Counted from the first letter of the stretch, positions 8,757-17,419 are shown. The stretch is DNA of 64,000 bases from Paenibacillus sp. 1011MAR3C5 (GCF_003591485.1 NZ_QZCF01000002.1:868001-932000); one strand, 5' to 3'. A program made the numbers and translations. The notes: generated by a model not told the origin, from the letters alone.

Positions 8757-9700
8757 CGCTATCTGGCCGTGACGCCTATAAGGACGAACTCTCAAAGCTC
8801 GCGTATGCAGATGAGAGAATCATCTGTATGGAAGCCGATCTTGGCGGCAAAAATCATCCGTTCCAGAATCAGCATCCTGAACGCTTCTACAATGTGGGGA
8901 TCGCGGAATTAGCCGGCATCGACATTGCCGCAGGCTTGGCGGAGGCGGGCTATGTGCCGTTCTTCTCCACCTTCGCAGCCTTTGCCGCGCTGCGGGCTTC
9001 CGAAAGCATCAAGCTGTCGATGGGCTATATGGGCAAAAATATCAAGGTTGTCGCAGCGTACGGCGGCGTATCGGGCGGTTGGTTCGGCACAACGCATCAT
9101 ACGCTAGAGGATATTGCCGTCATTCAATCCTTCCAAAATATCCGAATCGCTTGCCCTCACGGGGAAGAAGAAACGAGACGGGTCATTAGAGAAGCGTCCG
9201 CCTCGCCGGAGCCTTACTATATCCGGCTATCCCGGAATGATACGTTCGATAGCCTCTACCGTCCGGAAGATGCAAGCTGCCGTGAGCTTCTGCTGCAAGG
9301 CGGAGCGGATGGAGGCGGGACTCGCTCACGACTATGTCTAATCTCGGTAGGAGAGCAAGCGACCGAGCTGTGCAAAGCCATTGTGGCGGAAGATCCATCG
9401 ATTGCGCATGCCCATCTCTGCTATGTCGATATTGACAGCTTGAAGTCTTATCGCATGATGCTGACCTCCATAGCTGACCGTTTCCTCGTCGTAGAGGAGC
9501 ATCGCGCTACAGGTGGTACAGCTTCCTACTTGGCGCTGCTTCTCCCGCAGCATGAAATCCATTCGCATGCTTGCGGCGAGCATTGGCCGGTCTACGGCGG
9601 CACTCATACAGAAGTGCTGGATGATTTGGGATTTGGCCTTGAGCCGCTGCGGAAGCAAATCAGCCAATTGGAAGAAGCAGGTGTAGCGCATGATCTTTAG
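8753..9700 (+). CDS. Transketolase, C-terminal (pyrimidine-binding) subunit
   Basis: A 315-residue partner of the preceding subunit, with the pyrimidine-binding and C-terminal transketolase domains. Seen: EADLGGKNHPF, the catalytic-glutamate region RFYNVGIAELAGIDIAAGLAEAG, FSTFAAFAALRASESIK, and GVSGGWFGTTHHTLEDIAVIQ. ATG 8753 (in ATGA overlap with the previous stop, AAGGTGAG upstream) is preferred over the in-frame ATG at 8735. It ends 11 bases inside the MFS gene. Alone it would be inactive, so the pair must act as a heteromer as in split bacterial transketolases and 1-deoxyxylulose synthase relatives. Confidence 0.9.
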   Translation: MTLSGRDAYKDELSKLAYADERIICMEADLGGKNHPFQNQHPERFYNVGIAELAGIDIAAGLAEAGYVPFFSTFAAFAALRASESIKLSMGYMGKNIKVVAAYGGVSGGWFGTTHHTLEDIAVIQSFQNIRIACPHGEEETRRVIREASASPEPYYIRLSRNDTFDSLYRPEDASCRELLLQGGADGGGTRSRLCLISVGEQATELCKAIVAEDPSIAHAHLCYVDIDSLKSYRMMLTSIADRFLVVEEHRATGGTASYLALLLPQHEIHSHACGEHWPVYGGTHTEVLDDLGFGLEPLRKQISQLEEAGVAHDL

Positions 9701-10919
9701 CGTATTGAAGCCGAAGAACTTTCGGCATTACTTCATTGCGGATATTGTATCGGGCTTCGGAGTAGGCATGAGTACAATTGGCGCCAACTGGTATCTGATG
9801 GATGTAACCGGCTCGCTGACTTCCGTTGGCCTTATGCTGTCTTTGAATGTTATTGCGGGCTTCCTGATTTCTTCCTTCGCCGGTACGCTGATTGACAAGT
9901 GGAACCGCAGGTCGATTATTCAATGGGCTAATATCATCCGCGCCGCCGCTTTGCTGCTGATCGCTGCCGCTTTTTTTACAACAGACTTCCGTATCGAATA
10001 TTTGTATGCCTTCGCCGCCATTAACGGGATGGGGTGGGCGCTCTATATGTCCGCCTCACGAAGTCTGGTCCAGGAAATCCTGCCGGATAAGGATTTGATC
10101 CACGGCAATTCGCTGATCGAGATCAGCCTGCAGGTTGGCATGTTTATGGCAGGTGCGCTCTCGGGCATTTTGTACAAATATATCGGGTTTGAGGTCATCT
10201 TGCTCTTGAATGCCGCCGCTTTTATCGTGAGCAGCGGCTTTCTGAGCCGAATCCGCTATACGCCTATTCAAGCGGAGCAGGAGGGCGAGCGGTTCATCGT
10301 GACGTTCAAAAACGGCATTCGCTATCTGACAGACAGGCCGTTTATCTTCCTGCTCGGCATTGTCTCGGTTATCCCGCTAGTATCGACTATGGTGTTCAAC
10401 GTCGTGCTTCCGGGTTATGTCAGCCAGGTCGTACGAGGCGATTCTGTCGTATTCGGGTTATCGGATATGTTCTACGGCATAGGAGGCCTTTTGTCGGGAT
10501 TTCTCGCAGCTCCGCTTGCGAAGAAATTGTCTCCGCACGGTGCCATAGTGCTATTCTTCCTTGTTGCTGTGCTGAATTTGATTGCTGTAGCCGTGAACAG
10601 CACGATCCTGCTGCTGTACGCCGGCAGCGTCTTGATCGGGCTTACGAACTCATCTCTTCGGATATTAATTACGACAACGCTGATGGAGACCGTATCGAAG
10701 GCGTATATGGGCAGGGCCACTTCGGTATGGATGGCGATCTCACTGCTGCTGCAGACGGTATCAGCCACTGGACTTGGCGTTATCATCGACCGTTATTCGC
10801 CAGGTATCGGCTTCCTGTGCATGAGCGGCATCATGTTCTTCGGCTTTGTCATCTACTACGTTCTGAATAGCCGAGCCATGCAAAAGAAACCGGTGGAAGC
10901 AGAAGCGAATTTGAGTTAG
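9690..10919 (+). CDS. MFS exporter of the lysW operon
   Basis: A 409-residue major facilitator with about 12 hydrophobic segments. Seen: VSGFGVGMSTIGANWYLMDVTGS near the N terminus, then SSFAGTLIDKWNRRSII, the loop 2-3 region with the D-K/R-x-x-R-R pattern typical of MFS_3/drug-exporter relatives, and a basic C-terminal tail. The ATG lies within the end of the transketolase C subunit, so translation is coupled. As the last tightly coupled gene it most likely exports the pathway's product and may give self-resistance; the substrate cannot be read from the sequence. Confidence 0.85.
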   Translation: MIFSVLKPKNFRHYFIADIVSGFGVGMSTIGANWYLMDVTGSLTSVGLMLSLNVIAGFLISSFAGTLIDKWNRRSIIQWANIIRAAALLLIAAAFFTTDFRIEYLYAFAAINGMGWALYMSASRSLVQEILPDKDLIHGNSLIEISLQVGMFMAGALSGILYKYIGFEVILLLNAAAFIVSSGFLSRIRYTPIQAEQEGERFIVTFKNGIRYLTDRPFIFLLGIVSVIPLVSTMVFNVVLPGYVSQVVRGDSVVFGLSDMFYGIGGLLSGFLAAPLAKKLSPHGAIVLFFLVAVLNLIAVAVNSTILLLYAGSVLIGLTNSSLRILITTTLMETVSKAYMGRATSVWMAISLLLQTVSATGLGVIIDRYSPGIGFLCMSGIMFFGFVIYYVLNSRAMQKKPVEAEANLS

Positions 10920-10995
10920 CACGGAGGGGGGAGCGGCTTGTTCAGTAGAGATCCTGTTTGCGCAAGCCGCGCCTTCCTGGTTTTGGATGTTGAAT

Positions 10996-11064
10996 TGCTT
11001 ACGATGCAGGTTTTCTTTGAAAACCTAAGCCTATGCTTACGATGCAGGTTTTCTTCGAAAACCT
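10996..11064 (+). repeat. Tandem 31-bp direct repeat, each a hairpin, before the ATP-grasp gene
   Basis: Two copies (10996-11026 and 11034-11064), 30 of 31 bases identical, start with TGCTTACGATGC. Each ends in an inverted repeat with arms AGGTTTTC and GAAAACCT around a 3-base loop. The second copy ends just before the ribosome binding site at 11066-11073. They may be operators, an attenuating mRNA structure, or processing sites that set the level of the ATP-grasp gene against the upstream operon. Confidence 0.75.
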
Positions 11065-11081
11065 TTGAGGAGGGATTAACA

Positions 11082-12338
11082 ATGTCATCAGTAAAAACGG
11101 TAGCTTTTGTGGAACCCAGCTTTTATGGGGTCAGCTTCGCAAGAGTTGCTTACGAGCAGGGTCATAATGTGATCTCAATCGTATCGTCAACGGATAATCC
11201 GCAGAAATACGGCTACGAGGGCATCTATCATGACCTGATCGTAGCCGACATCAGAGAGGAAGAATCGCTTTATCAAGCAATTCAAGGTTCACCCTATGCA
11301 GGAAAACTGGATGCGCTCATCCCGGCGACCGACTATGCGTCGCACGTGACGGCAAAAGTGGCAGAGCGGCTGGGACTGAGGGGCATTCCTTACGAGGCCG
11401 CGCTTAAGGCGCGCAATAAGGACCTGGCTCGCCAAGCCTATGCGGAACATGGCGTGCCAAGTGCCAAATTCAAGAAGGTGAAAACCTATGAAGAAGCGCT
11501 GGCTGCATCCGAGGGGATCGGCTATCCGGTTGTTCTGAAGCCTACCAATGCGGCAAGCAGCCAAAACGTCTATTTCATCCACAATGAAGCCGATTTGAAA
11601 GAAGCTTTTAATATGATTGTAGAGTTCAAAGCAACGTATATGGACTTTAAGGTACGCGACGAATATTTGATCGAAGAATATTTGGAAGGACCTGAATTCA
11701 GTGTGGAGTTATTCTTAAGCGAAGGCGTGCCATTGTTCCAAACGGTCACGGAGAAACTTACCTCGCCGCTGCCTTATTTCGTGGAAATTGTACACACGCT
11801 TCCGACGCCGTCCTATTCAGAGCAAGAAGAAGACCTGATTCGTGCAGCCGTCGATGCGCTTCATGCGATTGGCATCGTGAACGGACCTAGTCATGTTGAA
11901 GTGAAGCTCACTCCGAACGGCCCTCGTATCATCGAGGTAAATGGGAGACCGGGAGGCGACAATATCTCCTCTGATTTGCTCGTTCAAGCATTCGGAATTG
12001 ATATGTTCGAAGCGACGGTCAACTATTACTTGAACCGTCCGATCGAAATCGAGAAGAAATATAAACGTGCAGCAGCAATTGCATACGTAACGGCAGATCG
12101 CGAAGGCTTGTTCGAGAGTATTGACGGGTTAGCTGCGCTTCAAACACATCCTCATATCGTTCGCACACATCTCATCGCACAACCCGGCGATGCTGTTGCC
12201 GTTGCCAGAAGCTCCGACGACCGACTTGGCTACTTCATCACTACAGCCGAGACGCCACAGGAAGCGAAGCAGCTTGCTCTACAGCTGCTGGGCAATTTAC
12301 AGGTGGTGTACCGGCAACAAGAAGCAGGCATTGCATAG
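11082..12338 (+). CDS. ATP-grasp amino acid ligase (BacD / carbamoyl-phosphate-synthase-like)
   Basis: A 418-residue ATP-grasp ligase. Seen: an N-terminal Rossmann-like domain (AFVEPSFYGVSFARVAYEQG), the ATP-grasp segment GYPVVLKPTNAASSQNVYF, EEYLEGPEFSVELFL, and the Mg/ATP site HVEVKLTPNGPRIIEVNGRPGGDN, which is the pattern of L-amino acid alpha-ligases such as BacD. The start ATG 11082 has GAGGAGGG upstream; the longer frame from 10938 runs through the repeat and is rejected. Inferred role: joining the released non-proteinogenic amino acid to another amino acid to make a dipeptide, or adding it to a carrier. It lies 162 bp after the MFS gene on the same strand. Confidence 0.82.
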   Translation: MSSVKTVAFVEPSFYGVSFARVAYEQGHNVISIVSSTDNPQKYGYEGIYHDLIVADIREEESLYQAIQGSPYAGKLDALIPATDYASHVTAKVAERLGLRGIPYEAALKARNKDLARQAYAEHGVPSAKFKKVKTYEEALAASEGIGYPVVLKPTNAASSQNVYFIHNEADLKEAFNMIVEFKATYMDFKVRDEYLIEEYLEGPEFSVELFLSEGVPLFQTVTEKLTSPLPYFVEIVHTLPTPSYSEQEEDLIRAAVDALHAIGIVNGPSHVEVKLTPNGPRIIEVNGRPGGDNISSDLLVQAFGIDMFEATVNYYLNRPIEIEKKYKRAAAIAYVTADREGLFESIDGLAALQTHPHIVRTHLIAQPGDAVAVARSSDDRLGYFITTAETPQEAKQLALQLLGNLQVVYRQQEAGIA

Positions 12339-12395
12339 TTAATGTCATTAAAAAACTACGCTCATTCATTTTCTCCTTAGGAAAGGTGGCTTGCA

Positions 12396-12932
12396 ATGGG
12401 AATTGCAATCATTTACGGCAGCTCGCGCCGCAACGGCAATTCAGAGCAATTGGCCAAACGGCTGGTTGACGGCTTCGACGCCGATCATATTTATTTGTCT
12501 GACTATGCCATTCATCCAATTCAAGACTATCGGCATAGCGAGGAGGAACCCTATCCTGATGACGATTATCATCACGTGATTAGCCGGGTCCTGGATCAAG
12601 AGAAACTCGTATTTGCCACGCCAATCTACTGGTATGGGCCATCGGGATTGACCAAAACATTTATTGATCGCTGGTCCCAATCGCTTAGGGAAAATAAAAC
12701 GGATTTTCTAGCACGATTAGCCGCCAAATCCGCTTGGCTCATAGGGGTCGGCGATGATGAGCCGCACTTGAAAGGGATTCCGCTTGTACAGCAATTTCAG
12801 TATATTTTCGAATATACGGGCACATCGTTTGAAGGCTATATTTTAGGCAAAGCCAATCGTCCAGGCGACATCTTGCAGGATGATGCGGCTCTGGCAGCCG
12901 TCGAGGAAATTCGCAAGAACTGGCAAGCGTAG
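12396..12932 (+). CDS. Flavodoxin-like NAD(P)H-dependent FMN reductase
   Basis: A 178-residue flavodoxin-fold oxidoreductase. Seen: the phosphate-binding loop YGSSRRNGNSEQLAKRL near the N terminus and the FATPIYWYGPSGLTKTFIDRWS segment typical of the NADPH-dependent FMN reductase family. Start ATG 12396 has GAAAGGTGG upstream. It is 57 bp behind the ATP-grasp gene and followed by a terminator, so it may belong to the same transcript; no specific step in the carrier-protein pathway requires it, and a general quinone/azo reductase role is equally likely. Confidence 0.85.
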   Translation: MGIAIIYGSSRRNGNSEQLAKRLVDGFDADHIYLSDYAIHPIQDYRHSEEEPYPDDDYHHVISRVLDQEKLVFATPIYWYGPSGLTKTFIDRWSQSLRENKTDFLARLAAKSAWLIGVGDDEPHLKGIPLVQQFQYIFEYTGTSFEGYILGKANRPGDILQDDAALAAVEEIRKNWQA

Positions 12933-13011
12933 CACAGAATTATGCCGAATCTTGATCTTGATCTAGAGGTTGAATCTTTGGATTCATTCCATACACCGTC
13001 TTTACGCTTTC

Positions 13012-13039
13012 AACCTTCCCCAAGCGGGAAGGTTTTTTT
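13012..13039 (+). terminator. Intrinsic terminator closing the lysW locus
   Basis: Arms AACCTTCCC (13012-13020) and GGGAAGGTT (13026-13034) with a 5-base loop, followed by T7. Confidence 0.9.
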
Positions 13040-13159
13040 GTTGTGCGCATGGGGAAGTCAGACTGCTTATGTGAACCATAGCTGGCCAAATTCGTTTCTC
13101 ATAAGAAACAACCAAGCAGGGGATGAGTTTTTACTTCCAGATTGATTACACACAACTAT

Positions 13160-13187
13160 AGTTAACATAATAATAGTTATGTATATT
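13160..13187 (+). other. Candidate Xer/dif-like site A
   Basis: Layout 11+6+11: left arm AGTTAACATAA, centre TAATAG, right arm TTATGTATATT. The left arm differs by one base from AGTTTACATAA, the XerD-side arm of Bacillus-type dif read on this strand. Function not shown. Confidence 0.35.
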
Positions 13188-13562
13188 TTAGTTGTTTGGG
13201 GTTAAATGACATAACCGCATCAAGTATACATAAACTATTTAGCTATATTAAATACTTTAATTTAATTGCATTAAATATTGTTGAAGCATATTCATTCGGG
13301 ATTCCAATTCCTCGATAAAGTAGAAAAGGCCCGTGAATAGGACGCCAAAATCGCCAATAGCTTGAACACATCTCGGGTTTGACGGAAAAAAGAGATGGTA
13401 AGCGACAATAAAGACACTTTACGAATACTCACTGGCTGCCGACCAGCGAATATTTGACGAGCTTACGCTGGCTTCGCAGCCGACAATGGCGGTTCGGAAT
13501 CAATCACAGACGACCGCATCGAAAATCGATATGGTCATCTGCCATTTTTGTTAATGATATTA

Positions 13563-13590
13563 AGTTTACATAAATATAATTACGTATACA
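13563..13590 (+). other. Candidate Xer/dif-like site B
   Basis: Left arm AGTTTACATAA (identical to the XerD-side arm of Bacillus-type dif), centre ATATAA, right arm TTACGTATACA. The right arm is an imperfect inverted copy of the left (8 of 11). Confidence 0.4.
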
Positions 13591-13811
13591 ATGGTTATTA
13601 TAGTAACATTCATATATGTATCAAGTGGTAGATTGCAACTGGAATGCGGTTATTTCTAGAGCCAAGCCTTTTGAAATCGCATAGGAGCTAAATGCCCTCC
13701 ATGAATCCGTGCATAAATTCGGCCTTCTGCTTATTCTTGTTCGCAACATTCATGTGCGTCTTCACGTCTAATATTAAAATGTAAAAATTTGAAAAATGGA
13801 GGTGCATTAAG

Positions 13812-14207
13812 ATTAAAAAGATTATTCTTTATTTTATATTATGTTGTTTTGTTTTCCTGATTGGTTGCAGTAAAGAGTCAAGCGATCAGAACAATGGTAA
13901 ACATGTTAAATATCTTGAATCGTTTGGCTGGCATATTGAGGAAAAAATTAACGAAAGAACGCAAGCTACAAAAAACTTTCTACCTGCAACAATCGCAGGC
14001 ATTGATTTGCAGTCGTATAAAGAAATTGAAATTATAACCTACATGCTAAAAGAAAAACAAAAAACAGAAAAGAAAGTATATGCCTCCATTTATGAATATA
14101 AAGGTCATATCATTGGTGGGAACGGACAATTAGAGGAATGGGAGCCTGGTGTTTTTTCTTTGAAGGATAAAGAAAGGCTGATCAACGAAGGAACAATAAA
14201 TAAATAA
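13812..14207 (+). CDS. Small lipoprotein with apparent ATT start (DUF4830-like)
   Basis: A 131-residue lipoprotein. The frame is open from an ATT at 13812; the protein begins with KKIILYFILCCFVFLIGCSK, a clear signal peptide with lipobox LIGC. GGAGG at 13799-13803 is 8 bases before this ATT, the ideal distance, and no ATG/GTG/TTG lies between it and the signal peptide, so ATT seems to be the start codon or a mutated ATG. The mature part (KYLESFGWHIEEKI..., ...YEYKGHIIGGNGQLEEW) resembles DUF4830-type Bacillales lipoproteins; function unknown. The only standard start (TTG 14007) would cut off half the protein. Codon use is AT-rich compared with flanking genes. Confidence 0.7.
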   Translation: MKKIILYFILCCFVFLIGCSKESSDQNNGKHVKYLESFGWHIEEKINERTQATKNFLPATIAGIDLQSYKEIEIITYMLKEKQKTEKKVYASIYEYKGHIIGGNGQLEEWEPGVFSLKDKERLINEGTINK

Positions 14208-14248
14208 CGAGTTCTCCTTTATTACGCTATAGGGACACGATAGATTAC

Positions 14249-14276
14249 ACCGCCTTTTCAACTAAGGCGGTTTTCT
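14249..14276 (+). terminator. Terminator of the small lipoprotein gene
   Basis: Arms ACCGCCTT and AAGGCGGT around a 7-base loop, followed by TTTTCTT. Confidence 0.85.
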
Positions 14277-14378
14277 TGTGGTTAAATATCAACATTTGAA
14301 TTTAACATAGCCAATTAATAAAGGTAGAGGCGGTCATCTCGACCAGCCTCTAGTGCTTGCAGCTGTATCTAGCTAAAT

Positions 14379-15311
14379 TCATGATTCGCTTGCGGCAAAG
14401 CTTGGAATAGAAGGACGGACGCCGCTCATCGCACGCTGCTTCGTTTCATCCAGCACATGCGTATAAATTTGCGTCGTCGATATATCTTCATGGCCAAGCA
14501 GCTCTTGAACTGCACGAAGATCAACACCGCTGCGCAGCAGATCGGTTGCGAAAGAATGTCTAAGCTTATGCGAGGAAAGAGGTATGCCTCTCAACTGCGG
14601 GTATTGCGTTTTCAACGAATCAAACGTCGCTTCTGTAATCGTCTGGACCATCCGTTTGCTAATGCGCCGCCCGAATTGCGATATAAAAAACGCATGCTCG
14701 TCCTTTTTGTTGCGCGGCTCTAGCCGCTCGTCCGACCTATAATGCTGCAATAGCTCCAGCAGCTCCGGGGGAAGGGGGATGTAGCGCCACTTGTCGCCTT
14801 TGCCTCGAACGCTTAGCGTGGTTCCGCTGATATCCATTGTATTCAGCTTTACGATTTCACTGACGCGCAGACCGGCATAAGCCATCAACGCAACAATCGC
14901 TACATCGCGTACACGATACTTGCCCTCGATCAACCCCATGCAAGAATCCAGGTACTGCTTTTCCAGAAAAGCAGGCTTGCGGTTTTTATCCACTTTGGCT
15001 TTCTCGATATCCATAGCGGGATTGGCCGATGCCGCGTTGAACTTAATCATCACTTTGTAGAAGAGGCGAATAGCCGATTGGCACCGGTTCCGATACCGGG
15101 CACCCGCTCCAGTCTCACGAACGAGGGTAAGATGGTTCATAACATCAATGTTTGTAATGTCCGTAATTTTTTTGCCGTCTATGTTGATCAGGAAATGCTT
15201 CAGATCGTGAAGATAAGCTGTCTGGGTATCCTTGGCATATTCCCGGTCTTTCATATACATTTGGAATAATTGAAGCTCTCGCTCATACGTTTCGGGTGGA
15301 TAACTCATCAT
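14379..15311 (-). CDS. XerC/XerD-family tyrosine recombinase
   Basis: A 310-residue site-specific recombinase counted from ATG 15311 (a TTG at 15341 would give 320). Seen: N-terminal SAM-like core-binding domain ([25 protein letters not shown]), then the catalytic domain. With numbering from the [11 protein letters not shown] (Arg159), Lys182, [10 protein letters not shown] (His258, Arg261), [15 protein letters not shown] (His284, Tyr293); all six catalytic positions are present. Length equals XerC/XerD and not the longer phage integrases. It is a single gene next to nfo, has a 26-bp palindrome just upstream of its start, and lies near dif-like sequences. It could be a chromosomal Xer paralogue or the recombinase of a small mobile segment. 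Confidence 0.92.
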   Translation of the reverse strand: MMSYPPETYERELQLFQMYMKDREYAKDTQTAYLHDLKHFLINIDGKKITDITNIDVMNHLTLVRETGAGARYRNRCQSAIRLFYKVMIKFNAASANPAMDIEKAKVDKNRKPAFLEKQYLDSCMGLIEGKYRVRDVAIVALMAYAGLRVSEIVKLNTMDISGTTLSVRGKGDKWRYIPLPPELLELLQHYRSDERLEPRNKKDEHAFFISQFGRRISKRMVQTITEATFDSLKTQYPQLRGIPLSSHKLRHSFATDLLRSGVDLRAVQELLGHEDISTTQIYTHVLDETKQRAMSGVRPSIPSFAASES

Positions 15312-15343
15312 GTCACACCTATTCTCGTTGTTTGTAATCAAAG

Positions 15344-15369
15344 TTGCATTAAATATAGATTTAATGCAA
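15344..15369. promoter_or_regulatory. 26-bp perfect palindrome upstream of the recombinase gene
   Basis: Arms TTGCATTAAAT (15344-15354) and ATTTAATGCAA (15359-15369) flank a 4-base centre. A half copy, TTGCATTAAATAT, occurs at 13266-13278. It could be an operator for the recombinase or a recombinase core site. Confidence 0.55.
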
Positions 15370-15537
15370 TTTTATCACACCTTTTTTAAGGGAAAAAGGG
15401 CCTGAATATCGCGAATGGAGGACGTTTCGTGACAGCAGCTGCTCTCGTGGTCTTCTTTGTAGCTGGATTCGTAAAACTGGGCAGGAAATGAGTGAGGTAG
15501 AGTGAAATATTCTAGGATAGCATACCGCATTAGCGAA

Positions 15538-16419
15538 CTACTGGGATTTGCGCACGGGCTCATCCACTTCGCCGCGAAGCAAGGCAATCTCGTGTTTGTA
15601 CGGCGGATTGCTGTATTTCTTCTCACCGATAGATGGGGTCTCCAGCAGCTTCGGAATGTCATCTAATTGCGGATGATGCACCACATATCGCAGTGCCTCA
15701 AGCCCAATGTAACCATGGCCAATGTTCTCATGACGGTCCTTATGAGAGCCGCGAGGGTTTTTGGAATCGTTCACGTGAATAACCTTAATCCGGTCAACAC
15801 CAATCAATCGGTCAAATGTCTCCAGCACGCCGTCAAAATCTTCTTTCACCTTGTATCCCGCATCATGAATATGGCAAGTGTCCATACAGACGGATAGACG
15901 ATCATTATGCTTGACACCCATCATGATCGCGGCGATCTCTTCAAAGGTACGGCCGCATTCCGTTCCTTTGCCCGCCATGGTCTCCAGTGCAATCTGAACA
16001 TTGCGCTTCTCTGTCAGTATTTCGTTTAAGCCTTCAATGATTTTGAGCAAACCGGGAACTGTACCCGCTCCGCCATGCGAGCCCGGATGAACGACAATCT
16101 GATCCGAACCAAGGTATTCCGTCCGCTCAATCTCCGAACGTAGAAATTCCACCCCGTGCTTAAAGCGGCCGGGGTCTGTCGTGTTTCCTAAATTTATGAT
16201 GAAAGGGGCGTGGACTACGATATGGCTAATGCCATGTTCCTTCATATGCGCATGTCCTGCCTCCACATTAAGCTCGGAAAATGGCTTGCGCCTCGTATTA
16301 TGCGGAGCGCCCGAATAGATCAGGAACGTATTCGCTCCATAAGAAGCCGCTTCTTCACTAGCTTGAAGCAGCATTTTTTTGCCGGACATCGATACATGAG
16401 AACCAACTAATAAGGCCAT
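15538..16419 (-). CDS. nfo: Endonuclease IV (AP endonuclease)
   Basis: A 293-residue deoxyribonuclease IV of the TIM-barrel, trinuclear-zinc type that cuts the backbone at abasic sites in base excision repair. Seen: [40 protein letters not shown] at the N terminus, [40 protein letters not shown] and [27 protein letters not shown], which carry the conserved His, Asp and Glu zinc ligands. Close to the Bacillus YqfS length (297). ATG 16419 is chosen because AAGG precedes it at 9 bases; an ATG at 16428 is in frame. Confidence 0.96.
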   Translation of the reverse strand: MALLVGSHVSMSGKKMLLQASEEAASYGANTFLIYSGAPHNTRRKPFSELNVEAGHAHMKEHGISHIVVHAPFIINLGNTTDPGRFKHGVEFLRSEIERTEYLGSDQIVVHPGSHGGAGTVPGLLKIIEGLNEILTEKRNVQIALETMAGKGTECGRTFEEIAAIMMGVKHNDRLSVCMDTCHIHDAGYKVKEDFDGVLETFDRLIGVDRIKVIHVNDSKNPRGSHKDRHENIGHGYIGLEALRYVVHHPQLDDIPKLLETPSIGEKKYSNPPYKHEIALLRGEVDEPVRKSQ

Positions 16420-16612
16420 TGCGTTCATCCTTCAACTCTTTTTGTTCTTATTGTTGCCTTGTTTTGGGTTCAGTAAGCACGGCAAGCTCTCTATTGCTCA
16501 ACCAAAAAGGAGGATAAAGGGCTTGGCTCCGTTCAAGCTCTCATGGTAATGTGGAAGCAGCCATTCACGAAAAGAAAATAGGATACTATTTCATCTAGAA
16601 AGCAGGGATTCC

Positions 16613-17260
16613 ATGCTGTCTCCAGTCACGCTTCAAGGAAAGATTGTCCGGCTAGAGCCTATGACCATCGAGCATGCGGGCGATCTATATGCCGCAGCTA
16701 TGGAGGATCGGTCAACTTATTCGTATACGAACGTTCCGCAGAGTGTAGAGGAAGCGCGAGCTTATATTCAAGGTGCTTTGTCTGGCTGGGAAGCAGGCCG
16801 TATGCTGCCTTTTGTCGTACGTCATATGGAAACAGAACGTATGATCGGAACAACGCGATTTCTTGACCTGGACGTATTCGGCTGGCCTCCGCCTTGGCCG
16901 CCAGGCGCAGCGAAAGGCCTATCGCCATCTGATGAGAATCCGCCAACCGTAGCGGAAATCGGGAGCACTTGGTATTCGGCCTCCGCTCAGCGGACAGGCG
17001 TCAATACGGAGTGCAAGCTGCTTCTCCTTACTCACGCCTTCGAGGTATGGCGTTCGGTTCGTGTGACACTCAAGACAGATGCCCGCAACACACGGTCCCG
17101 ACAGGCGATTGAACGGATCGGCGCGTTATATGAAGGGATTCGAAGAGCCCATGTGCCTGCCAGCCATGGCGGAATACGGGATACAGCCTATTACTCGATA
17201 CTTGCTGAAGAGTGGCCAGAGGTGCGTGCGAATTTGGAAGAACGACTTCATCCCTACTAA
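16613..17260 (+). CDS. RimJ/RimL-type GNAT acetyltransferase
   Basis: A 215-residue GNAT N-acetyltransferase of the ribosomal-protein-serine acetyltransferase-like group. Seen: LEPMTIEHAGDLYAAA at the N terminus, RMIGTTRFLD, the acetyl-CoA region AQRTGVNTECKLLLLTHAFE, and the family-type VTLKTDARNTRSRQAIERIGALYEG. ATG 16613 follows AGCAGGG. It stands alone between nfo and a terminator. Substrate unknown; such proteins may modify ribosomal proteins, toxins or small amines. Confidence 0.88.
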   Translation: MLSPVTLQGKIVRLEPMTIEHAGDLYAAAMEDRSTYSYTNVPQSVEEARAYIQGALSGWEAGRMLPFVVRHMETERMIGTTRFLDLDVFGWPPPWPPGAAKGLSPSDENPPTVAEIGSTWYSASAQRTGVNTECKLLLLTHAFEVWRSVRVTLKTDARNTRSRQAIERIGALYEGIRRAHVPASHGGIRDTAYYSILAEEWPEVRANLEERLHPY

Positions 17261-17332
17261 AAGTGGGTTAAAACCGCTATTGGAACATATGTTCTATCAT
17301 TGATATTTCTTGTTACTCATTATAATGAAGAA

Positions 17333-17358
17333 AAAGCCGTCGCGTATGCGACGGCTTT
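17333..17358. terminator. Terminator-like hairpin after the acetyltransferase gene
   Basis: Perfect 11-bp stem AAAGCCGTCGC / GCGACGGCTTT with a 4-base loop. It can serve both strands: the acetyltransferase from the left and the small minus-strand gene from the right, whose transcript reads into an A/T-rich flank. Confidence 0.8.
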
Positions 17359-17419
17359 GTGCGATATCGATTACTAGAAATGATCTATATCTGAAGTGTC
17401 TGAGACAGCCTCACTTGCT

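Larger units (their letters stand above)
13146..13811. other. AT-rich intergenic island without a convincing gene
   Basis: No coding region seen over about 660 bp. It holds two dif-like sites (listed separately), a partial copy of the palindrome found near the recombinase gene (13266-13278), and a more GC-rich core (about 13290-13550) that resembles decayed coding or insertion-sequence DNA but gives no recognisable protein. Confidence 0.6.

Noticed and set aside
10938..11081. 48-codon N-terminal extension of the ATP-grasp ORF
   Set aside because: It runs through the tandem hairpin repeat, reads as low-complexity Cys/Leu/Phe sequence and lacks a start signal; ATG 11082 has a good ribosome site and gives a normal family N terminus.
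12942..13145. 67-codon plus-strand ORF after the FMN reductase
   Set aside because: It contains the intrinsic terminator at 13012-13039 and has no ribosome site.
13223..13250. Fifth dif-like site (arm AGTATACATAA)
   Set aside because: Only the left arm matches; the right half shows no symmetry, so it may be chance in AT-rich DNA.
14323..14352. Inverted repeat TAGAGGC / GCCTCTA as recombinase terminator
   Set aside because: No T tract in the minus-strand direction; too weak to list as a terminator.
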